From the NCBI RefSeq assembly GCF_009939005.1, contig NZ_JAACJS010000012.1:62001-126000 (forward strand): a DNA stretch of 64,000 bases, in the 5' to 3' direction. The notes beneath the pieces were generated by a model. It had not been told where the DNA came from and did not search any database. It saw nothing but the letters and a program-made list of their open reading frames with translations. This document shows positions 25,893-33,969 of this stretch, piece after piece (within the stretch, counting starts at the first letter, position 1; every line of letters starts with the position of its first letter). A program made the translations under genes and the position numbers. This stretch comes from Sediminibacterium roseum (lineage in GTDB: Bacteria > Bacteroidota > Bacteroidia > Chitinophagales > Chitinophagaceae).

Positions 25893-26942
25893 ATGAACCA
25901 TTTCAAATTCTACAACAAGAAAGATGTTTTGGCGGTTACACGGATCCGCCGTTTTGAGACCAAGTTGGGCGAGCGTATACAGGTTATCCATGATCCCGGA
26001 AAACTCGAGGCCTCCCTGCAGGCTTCAAATGCTTCTTTTGTTTTGATAGGCGTTCCCGAAGACATTGGCGTGAAGGCGAACATGGGTATCGGTGGTACAG
26101 ACTCGGCATGGCTTTCTTTCCTGCATGCGTTTCTCAATATCCAAAGCAACGATTTCTGTGAAGGGAGCAACATCATCCTGCTCGGCCATTTTGATTTTTC
26201 CGGGATCGAGTCGCTGATCGAAAAAAATGCGCAGGGTTTCGATGAGAAACTCGCGGCGTACCGTCATGCGGTAAATACGATCGATGATGAAGTGGAGCAA
26301 CTCATTCACCTCATCACACAGAATAAAAAAATACCGATCGTGATCGGTGGCGGCCACAACAATTCTTATCCCTGCATCAAAGGCGCGGCAAAAGGTTTTT
26401 ATAAGGCGGGCGTAATTCCCATTGCGCAGATCAACGCCATCAACCTCGATGCCCATGCCGATTTCAGGCCGATGGAAGGCAGGCACAGCGGAAACGGCTT
26501 TTCTTATGCCGAGAACGATGGTTACCTCGAGAAATACTGCGTGGTAGGGCTGCACGAAAACTACCTGCCGCAAAATGTATGGATGGATATGGTGAACAAC
26601 CCGTTTGTGGACTGTATTACCTACGAAGACATTTTTGTTCACGAAAAACGGAACTTCCGGCAGGCGGTAGATCATGCGATCGAATTTACAAGCGATACCT
26701 TATGCGGCATCGAGATAGACATCGACTCGATCGAAGGCGCATTGAGCAGCGCATCAAGCCCGGTGGGCGTCCAGGTGAACCATGCGCGACAATTCATCAG
26801 TTATACGGCCATGGACAGCAAAGTGGCTTACCTGCACATTTGCGAAGGCGCCGCGAAATTATCTGACGGGCGGGAAGACAGGGGTACAGGCAAAATGATC
26901 AGTTACCTGGTCAGCGATTTTGTGAAGGGGATGATGGCTTGA
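25893..26942 (+). CDS. hutG: Formimidoylglutamase (arginase/agmatinase family)
   Basis: A 349-residue ureohydrolase-fold enzyme. The two-manganese site motifs are GGGHNNSYP (H155), NLDAHADFR (D186, H188, D190) and GIEIDIDSIEG (D276, D278), all intact. Such proteins can hydrolyse N-formimidoyl-glutamate, agmatine or arginine; the place directly after hutI supports the first, the last step of histidine breakdown to glutamate and formamide. The N-terminal 45 residues are longer than in classical HutG, as in other Bacteroidota forms. Translation may be affected by the AT-rich inverted repeat just before the start codon. Confidence 0.85.
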   Translation: MNHFKFYNKKDVLAVTRIRRFETKLGERIQVIHDPGKLEASLQASNASFVLIGVPEDIGVKANMGIGGTDSAWLSFLHAFLNIQSNDFCEGSNIILLGHFDFSGIESLIEKNAQGFDEKLAAYRHAVNTIDDEVEQLIHLITQNKKIPIVIGGGHNNSYPCIKGAAKGFYKAGVIPIAQINAINLDAHADFRPMEGRHSGNGFSYAENDGYLEKYCVVGLHENYLPQNVWMDMVNNPFVDCITYEDIFVHEKRNFRQAVDHAIEFTSDTLCGIEIDIDSIEGALSSASSPVGVQVNHARQFISYTAMDSKVAYLHICEGAAKLSDGREDRGTGKMISYLVSDFVKGMMA

Positions 26943-26958
26943 TGTCTTTCACACAATA

Positions 26959-27309
26959 GTCGCTCGGCTCCGCCGAGTGGCAACACACCGCAAGTCAGTC
27001 AAGTCAGTCGCTCGGCTCCGGCGGGTAACAACACACCGCAAGTCGGTCGCTCGGCTCCGCCGAGTGGCAACACACCACAAGTCAGTCGCTCGGCTCCGCC
27101 GGGTGTCAACACACCGCAAGTCAGTCAAGTCAGTCGCTCGGCTCCGGCGGGTAACAACACACCGCAAGTCGGTCGCTCGGCTCCGCCGAGTGGCAACACA
27201 CCGCAAGTCGGTCGCTCGGCTCCGCCGAGTGGCAACACACCACAAGTCAGTCGCTCGGCACCCTCGAGTGGCAATACACCGCAAGTCAGTCGCTCGGCTC
27301 CGCCGAGTG
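26959..27309. repeat. Tandem hairpin array, eight 39/48-bp units plus a terminal partial unit
   Basis: Units start at 26959, 27007, 27046, 27085, 27133, 27172, 27211 and 27250, with a partial ninth at 27289. Each begins GTCGCTCGGCTCCGCCGAG, in which CTCGGC and GCCGAG pair around TCC, and continues with TGGCAACACACCGCAAGTC. Units 1 and 4 carry 9 extra bases, so units 1-3 and 4-6 are two copies of a 126-bp block. Unit 2 and unit 5 share the same altered stem (GGCGGGTAAC). All unit lengths are multiples of three, so long reading frames appear on both strands, but these encode only 13-residue basic repeats and are not taken as genes. It fills most of the 397 bp between hutG and the convergent ABC-F gene. 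Confidence 0.92.
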
Positions 27310-27339
27310 ACTACTATCACCGGCGTCCACGCCCCATGA

Positions 27340-29304
27340 TCACGATTGTGATTCCAGTTCCATCACTTTTTCAAACACGGCCTCATACTCTTTCTCCAGC
27401 GCCTCCCGATTGCTCCTTGCTTTCTTATAATCCGTTTCAATACCCTGGAATTTCACCTTGTCAGAATAATTTGCAGGATCTCCAAGCGCCGTTTCAAGCC
27501 GGGCCTCTTCCTCTTTGGCCTTTCCGAGTTGAGTTTCCAGGTTGGTAAGGCGGCGTTGTTCTTTCTGCAGTTCTTTCTGTAGTTCGCGGTTAACGGGCGT
27601 GTTTTCTTTTACAACGGGTTTGGCGGGTTCCGGCTTTGGCGCGGGTTTGTTTTCGGGTTTGATATCAGGTACGCCGAGTTTCTGTTTTTCAGCCGCAATG
27701 CGCGACATCCGTTCGTTCCAATCAACCCATTCCTGGTAGGTTCCTTTGAATTCTTTGATCTGGTGGTCTACGATCTCCCAGATCTTGTTTGCGGTTCTTG
27801 AGATAAAATAACGGTCGTGGCTAACCGCAATATAACTGCCTTCGTATTTGTTCAATGCTTCGGCAAGCAGTTCTACCGAGTGCATGTCGAGGTGGTTGGT
27901 AGGCTCATCAAGTATGAGGAAGTTGGCTTTGCTCACGATGGTCTTTGCAAGGGCAACCCGTGCTTTTTCACCACCGCTCAGTACTTTGATCTTTTTGTCA
28001 ACATCATCTCCGCTGAACAGGAAAGCGCCAAGCAATGCGCGCAGTTCTACGTCCGATTTTTTGCTGCCGGCGCTTTGCATTTCTTCGAGTATGTTGTTGC
28101 CCAGGGTAAGCGCCTCGAGCTGGTGCTGGGCATAAAAACTTTGCTCAACGTTATGTCCCCATACACGTTCGCCCGTGAACGACTCCGTGCCGGCCACCAT
28201 GCGGAGAACGGTCGATTTACCCTTGCCGTTCGCGCCGATGAGGGCGATCTTGTCGCCGCGTTCGATCTCCGCAACAGCATGTTCGAGGATCTTGATCTTT
28301 CCGAAGCTTTTGCTCACATCTTTCAGTTCAACCAAAACTTTTCCCGGCACCTTATCAAGCTGGAAATTGATGCGCAGGTCGGGCCTTTCCAGTTTAACGT
28401 CTTCTATTTTTTCAATCTTGTCCAGTCTTTTCTGAACGCTCTGTGCCTGCGCGGCCTTACTGGCCTTCGCTTTAAAGCGCTCGATGAATCTTTCCTGCTG
28501 CCTGATGTAATCCTGCTGGTTCTCGAATGCTTTCTGCTGCATATCGATGCGGATCATTTTCTCCTGCTCGTAAAATTCGTAATCGCCCGTATAGATGTGG
28601 AGTTGTTGCTGGTAAAGCTCAACGATCTTGTTCACCATCCGGTTCAAAAAGAATTTATCGTGGCTCACGATCACTACGCTGCCCTTGTAATGCAGCAGGT
28701 ATTTCTCCAGCCATTCGATGGAAGGAAGATCCAGGTGGTTGGTCGGTTCATCCATGAGCAATACATCGGGCTGCTGCAGGATCATTTTGGCGAGCAGCAC
28801 ACGCATTCTCCATCCACCGCTGAACTCTGCATACGGGCGAACAAGATCTTCGTTGCTGAAACCGAGACCGTGTAAAACCTCTTCTGCTTTGTGGTGAATA
28901 TTGTATCCATCCAGCACATCCAGCTCGTGCAGTGCATCGGTGTATTTGATGAGGAGTTCTTCGTTCTCCGAATCTTTTTCAAGCGCGTGCCCGAGGTGCT
29001 CTATCTCTTTTTCCAGTTCACGCACCCGCTCAAAGGCGCTCAGGGCCACTTCTGTGATGTTGTCGTTGGTATCAAAGCTCAAGAGGTCCTGGTGGAGGTA
29101 GCCAATGGTGGTTTCCTTGCTTTTCTCTACCGTGCCTTTGGATGGCGTGTACTCGCCAACCAATACCTTGAGCAAGGTAGACTTCCCGGTACCGTTATAG
29201 CCGATCAGCCCTATGCGGTCGCCGGGTTGAATATGCCAGGTGGCATCTGCAACAATAACTCGTGCACCAAACTCGAACGTAACATTTTGAAATCCTATCA
29301 ACAT
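27340..29304 (-). CDS. ABC-F family ATP-binding protein
   Basis: A 654-residue protein with two ABC ATPase domains and no membrane segments. Walker A motifs are GYNGTGKST (35-43) and GANGKGKST in the second half, signature motifs are EFSGGWRMR and LSGGEKARVAL, and both Walker B motifs read LLMDEPTNHLD/LILDEPTNHLD. Between the domains lies the charged P-site linker, and the C-terminus (from about 555) is a proline- and lysine-rich stretch followed by a coiled coil, as in Uup/YheS-type members. ABC-F proteins act on the ribosome. Not a transporter in spite of the fold. Confidence 0.93.
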   Translation of the reverse strand: MLIGFQNVTFEFGARVIVADATWHIQPGDRIGLIGYNGTGKSTLLKVLVGEYTPSKGTVEKSKETTIGYLHQDLLSFDTNDNITEVALSAFERVRELEKEIEHLGHALEKDSENEELLIKYTDALHELDVLDGYNIHHKAEEVLHGLGFSNEDLVRPYAEFSGGWRMRVLLAKMILQQPDVLLMDEPTNHLDLPSIEWLEKYLLHYKGSVVIVSHDKFFLNRMVNKIVELYQQQLHIYTGDYEFYEQEKMIRIDMQQKAFENQQDYIRQQERFIERFKAKASKAAQAQSVQKRLDKIEKIEDVKLERPDLRINFQLDKVPGKVLVELKDVSKSFGKIKILEHAVAEIERGDKIALIGANGKGKSTVLRMVAGTESFTGERVWGHNVEQSFYAQHQLEALTLGNNILEEMQSAGSKKSDVELRALLGAFLFSGDDVDKKIKVLSGGEKARVALAKTIVSKANFLILDEPTNHLDMHSVELLAEALNKYEGSYIAVSHDRYFISRTANKIWEIVDHQIKEFKGTYQEWVDWNERMSRIAAEKQKLGVPDIKPENKPAPKPEPAKPVVKENTPVNRELQKELQKEQRRLTNLETQLGKAKEEEARLETALGDPANYSDKVKFQGIETDYKKARSNREALEKEYEAVFEKVMELESQS

Positions 29305-29365
29305 CTCTTAACAAGTATTTAAGGGCGCAAAGGTAAACCCAAACTGCTCCCAATTCAATTTGCTT

Positions 29366-29373
29366 TACTTTTG
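29366..29373 (+). promoter_or_regulatory. Bacteroidota-type -7 box (TAnnTTTG)
   Basis: TACTTTTG lies 16 nt before the start codon of the DUF3347 lipoprotein gene. No good -33 TTTG was found at the expected distance, so the assignment rests on the -7 box. Confidence 0.45.
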
Positions 29374-29389
29374 TGGATTAAATTTTTCT

Positions 29390-29962
29390 ATGAAAAAATA
29401 TCTCCTCTATAGCCTGGTATGTGTTTTGGCCGCCTGTAAAAGCGGCGATGAGAAGGCAAAAGAAGCAGAACTGCCGCAGGGGCCGCTTACAAAAAGCGCC
29501 AATTCGGAGGTTTTTAACCGGTCGTTCGGGTTGTTGTTGACCCATTATTACGATCTCAAAGACAATTTCATCACCGAGCAGGATTCGGCCATCGCCAAAG
29601 CCGCGCGCGGGCTGGTGGCGGCGGCAGACAGCCTGAAGATAGGTGAGCTGAAGGGAGATACGATGATCATCGCCACCGCGAAAACGTATGCCCTGGGCAT
29701 TTCGGCAGAAGCGAAAGGGCTGCTGGGCGAAAAAACACTCGACGGCAAACGAAAATCTTTCCAGATGATCAGTGAGCAGTTGTACGACCTGGTGCGCACC
29801 GTTCGTTACGATCGCGCCGTGATCTACCACGATTATTGCCCGATGGCCTTTAACGACCAGGGCGCCCACTGGCTCAGCAACACACGCGATATCCGGAACC
29901 CGTACATCCCCAAACAAATGATCAACTGCGGGGAGGTGAAGGATTCAATCGATTTCAAATAA
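29390..29962 (+). CDS. DUF3347 lipoprotein
   Basis: A 190-residue lipoprotein (signal MKKYLLYSLVCVLAAC, lipid site Cys16). The ATG at 29390 was chosen for this signal. The C-terminal part has the DUF3347 pattern: YHDYCPMAFNDQGAHWLS, then IRNPYIPKQMINCGEVKD, with Cys, Met and His positions that suggest binding of copper or another soft metal. In other proteins this domain is fused to CusB-type efflux components. No efflux genes are adjacent here. It reads toward the TonB receptor gene, 112 bp upstream of it. Confidence 0.82.
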   Translation: MKKYLLYSLVCVLAACKSGDEKAKEAELPQGPLTKSANSEVFNRSFGLLLTHYYDLKDNFITEQDSAIAKAARGLVAAADSLKIGELKGDTMIIATAKTYALGISAEAKGLLGEKTLDGKRKSFQMISEQLYDLVRTVRYDRAVIYHDYCPMAFNDQGAHWLSNTRDIRNPYIPKQMINCGEVKDSIDFK

Positions 29963-30074
29963 GAAAACAAGGGTTTGGAGCGGGTTGGGCAAAAAGGTTG
30001 GAACCGAAAGTATGGTATCGAAGCAAAGACTGGAACCCGTTGCTATTTTTCCATTTTTATATGCAGACTAACTG

Positions 30075-32429
30075 ATGAGACTGTTGATCTTAGTGGGTTG
30101 TGTTTTGATCGCCGGGGCGCTTTCTGCCCAGGAGAAAGTTACTTTCAATGGATACATTAAAGATTCCCTTACCGGGGAAACACTGATCGGCGCCAACCTC
30201 AACGTGCGGGCAGAATCCAAGGGGATCGTGAGCAACCAGTACGGCTTTTTTTCGATCACCTTACAGAAGGGCCGTTATACTTTTCTTTGCTCCTTTGTGG
30301 GTTATCAGCCCAAAGAGATTACCGTTGGCCTCGAAGCAGGTGATGTAACGCAGAACATTTTATTGCTTCCCAACAGCGCCTACATCGAAAATGTTACCGT
30401 TACCACACGCAAACGGGAAAACAACGTAAAGGCCGCACAGATGGGCAAGATCGAGCTCAGCATTGCCACGGCCAAAGCACTGCCGGCGTTTTTGGGGGAA
30501 GTGGATATACTGAAGACCCTCCAGCTCATGCCCGGTGTAAGAAACGCCGGCGAGGGAAATGCGGGGTTTTACGTACGCGGCGGAGGACCCGACCAGAATC
30601 TTATTTTACTCGACGATGCAGTGGTGTACAATACCGGGCATCTCTTCGGTTTCTTCTCCATTTTCAATTCAGATGCCATCAAGAACGTATCGCTCATCAA
30701 AGGAGGAATGCCCGCACAATACGGCGGGCGCATCTCATCAGTAGTGGATGTGGCGATGAAGGAGGGCAACCAGAACAAAACACAGGTAGATGCCGGTATC
30801 GGGCTCATCGCTTCAAGGTTCTCGATCCAGGGGCCATTGAAGAAAAACAAAGCATCGTACATGATCTCTGCCAGAAGAACCTATATCGATGCCCTGATGA
30901 AACCTGCCATCAAAAAAACAAGCGAATACTATGGTTCCGGGTATTATTTCTACGACCTGAATGCAAAAATGAATTACCAGTTCTCCGAAAAAGACAAATT
31001 GTTCCTCAGCGGGTACTTCGGGCGCGACAAATTCAATTTCAACAACGCCAAACGTTCCTTCAAAACAGAGATCCCATGGGGCAACTCAACCGCTACATTG
31101 CGCTGGAACCATGTATTCAACAAAAAACTGTTTGCCAATACATCGCTTGTTTACAACGATTATAATTTTTCGCTGGATGGACTGCAGAATAATTTCCACC
31201 TGAATCTTTCTTCGGGCATCAAAGACCTGACCGGCAAAACCGATTTCGATTTCTATCCTTCCCCCGAACACAAACTGAAATTCGGATTTCAATACACGTT
31301 CCATACCTTTTTACCAAACGTGCTGAACGGTAACCAGGACTCGGTTGTGTTCGCACCCAACAATGCCACAAAGAAATTTGCAAACGAGTATGCATTGTAC
31401 CTGCAGGACGACTGGGAATTATCTTCCAAGCTGAAACTCAACCTGGGCCTGCGTTACAGCCTGTTTCAGCAGGTAGGGAAATATACTTTGTACACACGCG
31501 ATGCAAGCGGCAACAAACTCGACAGCGTGCAATATGCAAAAGGCCAGACCGTACAATCGTATGGCGGCATCGAGCCGCGTGCAACCTTGCGTTATACGTT
31601 GAATGAAACGGAGTCGATAAAAGCAGCGGTTACAAGAAACCTGCAATACATCCATCTTGTAACAAATGCGGGCTCCACATTGCCAACCGATCTTTGGGTG
31701 CCCAGTACCATCCGCGTAAAACCGCAGCTCAGCTGGCAGTATGCCCTTGGTTATTTCAAGAATTTCGAGGATGGCATGTACGAAACATCTGTTGAGTTGT
31801 ACTACAAAACAATGGAGAACCAGATCGAATACAGGGAAGGATACACCCCCTCGTTAAAGGACCCCGAAGAAGAATTTGTTTTTGGAAAAGGATGGAGCTA
31901 TGGCGCAGAGTTTTTTGTGAACAAGGTAAAAGGAAGACTGACAGGATGGGTAGGGTATACCCTCAGCTGGACCTGGCGCAAATTTCCGCAGCTCAACGAT
32001 GGCTTGCGCTACCCGAGCCGCTACGACCGCCGCCACGACCTCTCTGTGGTTGGCGCCTATGAGCTGAATAAAAAATGGAAGCTCTCATCTGTCTTTACCT
32101 ATGGAACGGGAAATGCGACATCGTTGCCGGAACGTTTTTATTTTGTGGGAGGCGTGCTTACGCAGGAGTACAGCCGCATCAACGCCTACCGGATGAAATC
32201 GTACCACCGCATGGATGTGTCGGCAACCTATACACCCACGCCCAAAAAACAGCGTAAGTATACCGCCAATTGGGTGTTCAGCATCTATAACGTGTACAGC
32301 CGCGCCAATCCGTACTTCATCTACTACGACCAGGAGGGAAGCGCCTCCGCGGGCACACTAAAGGTGAGCGCGAAACAGGTTTCACTCTTCCCGATCATCC
32401 CGGCGGTCACGTGGAATGTACATTTTTAA
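30075..32429 (+). CDS. TonB-dependent receptor with carboxypeptidase-like regulatory domain
   Basis: A 784-residue outer membrane receptor. After a signal peptide (MRLLILVGCVLIAGALSAQ) comes a CarboxypepD_reg-like domain (about 24-105, GYIKDSLTGETLIGANL), then the plug (KTLQLMPGVRNAGEGNAGFYVRG region, about 150-245, with LILLDDAVVYN) and a long beta-barrel ending in the aromatic-terminated strand VTWNVHF. The order is normal for Bacteroidota receptors that import siderophores, metals or oligomers using TonB energy. No SusD partner follows, so it is not a SusC/D pair. A DUF3347 lipoprotein upstream may hint at a metal ligand. Confidence 0.92.
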   Translation: MRLLILVGCVLIAGALSAQEKVTFNGYIKDSLTGETLIGANLNVRAESKGIVSNQYGFFSITLQKGRYTFLCSFVGYQPKEITVGLEAGDVTQNILLLPNSAYIENVTVTTRKRENNVKAAQMGKIELSIATAKALPAFLGEVDILKTLQLMPGVRNAGEGNAGFYVRGGGPDQNLILLDDAVVYNTGHLFGFFSIFNSDAIKNVSLIKGGMPAQYGGRISSVVDVAMKEGNQNKTQVDAGIGLIASRFSIQGPLKKNKASYMISARRTYIDALMKPAIKKTSEYYGSGYYFYDLNAKMNYQFSEKDKLFLSGYFGRDKFNFNNAKRSFKTEIPWGNSTATLRWNHVFNKKLFANTSLVYNDYNFSLDGLQNNFHLNLSSGIKDLTGKTDFDFYPSPEHKLKFGFQYTFHTFLPNVLNGNQDSVVFAPNNATKKFANEYALYLQDDWELSSKLKLNLGLRYSLFQQVGKYTLYTRDASGNKLDSVQYAKGQTVQSYGGIEPRATLRYTLNETESIKAAVTRNLQYIHLVTNAGSTLPTDLWVPSTIRVKPQLSWQYALGYFKNFEDGMYETSVELYYKTMENQIEYREGYTPSLKDPEEEFVFGKGWSYGAEFFVNKVKGRLTGWVGYTLSWTWRKFPQLNDGLRYPSRYDRRHDLSVVGAYELNKKWKLSSVFTYGTGNATSLPERFYFVGGVLTQEYSRINAYRMKSYHRMDVSATYTPTPKKQRKYTANWVFSIYNVYSRANPYFIYYDQEGSASAGTLKVSAKQVSLFPIIPAVTWNVHF

Positions 32430-32458
32430 GCGGGCGGCCGGTATGTTGAGCAGTGGCC

Positions 32459-32515
32459 GTTAGCGCTAATGAAACAGGCTGATGAAGTTCATCAGCCTGT
32501 TTCATTAGCGCTAAC
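32459..32515. other. Perfect 57-bp palindrome between convergent genes
   Basis: Two identical 28-base arms (32459-32486 and 32488-32515) are exact complements around a single central G. The outer ends read GTTAGCGCTAA. It lies 29 bp after the receptor stop codon and 29 bp before the stop of the convergent gene. It can end transcripts from both sides as a very long stem, although no T run follows. Confidence 0.9.
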
Positions 32516-32544
32516 TTATAAAGGTCGTGGCCCAGGAGTATACA

Positions 32545-33810
32545 CTATTCCTTCGGCACATAATCGATCACCACCTTCGCATTGCGCTGTTCATTGGATG
32601 CAAGGAATATCTCGGTGCGGTCCCTTTTATTGGGGTTGATCACAAGCATCGCGGTGTTGGGCGGGATCTCGCCCAGGTTCTCAGCTACGATCACCAGTTC
32701 ATGGTGGCTGTTGGTTTTGCTGGATTTTACTTTAAAACTGATCGCCGATTTGGTCAGCCTTCCGCGGCTGATCACGAGCTGGTTATCGAGATAAACGGAG
32801 ATGGTATCGTTGTCTATTTCGCCATTGTCGAAGATCGAAATATCAATCTCTTCATCGTGGGTGATAAAGGTGCGGGCAAGCTTGTTTTCCCTTTCCACCA
32901 GTACTTTGGGAATGTTCATCTTCTGCATTTCATGCTGCGGAACAGAAATCGACTGCTCCGATTTTTTCAACTCTATCGGGCTCTCCTGTGTTTTTTCAGG
33001 AACGCGGTTCACCGTAACAGGCGTTGTTGTATTGTCTTTTTTAACCGGCGCTTTTGTTTTTCCCGCAGCCGTATTCGATTTTGCTGCCGCAGGTGGTGTT
33101 TTCTTCGCATCAGCCGTTTTGGGCCGCTGGGCCTGCGCAGTGTTTGGTTTTACCGGTGTTGTTTTAACAACCGCATTGTCTTTGTTGTTCCTGTTGGGAA
33201 CGTTGGCCGGCGGCGCAGGCGCCGGCTTTGGTTTGCCGGCAGGGGTCTTGTTAACCGCTGTATTGTTTTTAGGAAGGATGGCAGTCTTTGTCGTTTTATC
33301 CGAATCGCCTGTTTTCTTCTTCACCAGGAAATCTTCCAGCTCAAACTCTGAAGTAGGCACTTTCTCGAGGTAAACCTTTCCACTGCCGCAATCGCTTTTG
33401 TCTTTCACGTTGATGGAAATAAAAGTTCCCTGCAATACCTCCAGTTTGCCGATCCTTGAATAATCGAGGTAGCAGGTCATCAGGCAGGGCTCGCTTTTAT
33501 CGCCCACTTTCAACTCCACAAGGTGCGTTTCTTTGAACACAACACTTTTGGTGGAACCCGTAAAAATACCCTGGAGGTCTGCCTTGCCGTAGAACACGGT
33601 GCTTTTGTAAGAATAGGTAACGCCCTTCACACCATCGTTCGATTGCTGGTCTATCTGTATCTCGTATTTGTAGGTCTCTTCCCTCGTACTTCCCTTATAG
33701 ATCCCGCTGTTTGTTGAACTGAAATACCCGCGCCAGATGCCGGTAAGCTTCTGGGCGTTTGCGGTACAACTGAACAATAAAAGAACGAAAAGGGTCGAAA
33801 TCAATCTCAT
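32545..33810 (-). CDS. Secreted protein with long low-complexity linker, unknown function
   Basis: A 421-residue exported protein (signal MRLISTLFVLLLFSCTANAQ). Residues 20-150 form a first globular part starting with LTGIWRGYF; residues about 165-280 are a linker rich in Lys, Pro, Thr, Ala and Asn; and residues 300-421 form a second part with FITHDEEIDISIFDNGEIDNDTISVYLDNQLV, a beta-sandwich-like pattern, and a C-terminus DRTEIFLASNEQRNAKVVIDYV. I do not recognise the family by name, but two domains joined by a disordered linker suggest an envelope scaffold or adhesin-like role. Transcribed alone. Confidence 0.75.
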   Translation of the reverse strand: MRLISTLFVLLLFSCTANAQKLTGIWRGYFSSTNSGIYKGSTREETYKYEIQIDQQSNDGVKGVTYSYKSTVFYGKADLQGIFTGSTKSVVFKETHLVELKVGDKSEPCLMTCYLDYSRIGKLEVLQGTFISINVKDKSDCGSGKVYLEKVPTSEFELEDFLVKKKTGDSDKTTKTAILPKNNTAVNKTPAGKPKPAPAPPANVPNRNNKDNAVVKTTPVKPNTAQAQRPKTADAKKTPPAAAKSNTAAGKTKAPVKKDNTTTPVTVNRVPEKTQESPIELKKSEQSISVPQHEMQKMNIPKVLVERENKLARTFITHDEEIDISIFDNGEIDNDTISVYLDNQLVISRGRLTKSAISFKVKSSKTNSHHELVIVAENLGEIPPNTAMLVINPNKRDRTEIFLASNEQRNAKVVIDYVPKE

Positions 33811-33880
33811 GGTACAAATCTACACTTGCAATATAGTAAGGGCTGATAAAGAAGCGTTAAGGTTTTTTTGTATCCCGCTT

Positions 33881-33934
33881 CGGGCCTGGTCAAAAAAAGC
33901 CCGCGGTGCACGGCTCATGGCTCACAGCTTTTTT
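33881..33934 (+). repeat. Leader repeat element, copy 1 (upstream of thrS)
   Basis: It begins CGGGCCTGGTC, then seven A, then GCCCGCGG, giving a hairpin with CGGGC/GCCCG arms, followed by a degenerate GCTCAnGGCTCACAGCTT segment. Related copies are at 35912 and 37594, and a partial inverted one at 49590. It ends about 36 nt before the thrS start. Confidence 0.65.
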
Positions 33935-33969
33935 CACTACCTTCGCCTCCCTAAAAGAACAAAGCAAGA

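Noticed and set aside
26959..27309. CRISPR array
   Set aside because: The whole unit, including the linker, is repeated; there are no variable spacers and no cas genes nearby.
26949..27339. Long open frames on both strands in the hairpin array (about 120 residues each)
   Set aside because: They only translate the 39-bp repeat into 13-residue basic units; openness on both strands follows from repeat lengths that are multiples of three. No ribosome binding site or family was seen.
27817..28875. 352-residue frame on the plus strand
   Set aside because: Antisense of the ABC-F gene; no domain recognisable.
30075..32429. SusC of a SusC/D polysaccharide system
   Set aside because: No SusD-like lipoprotein follows and the protein is shorter than SusC (about 1000 residues).
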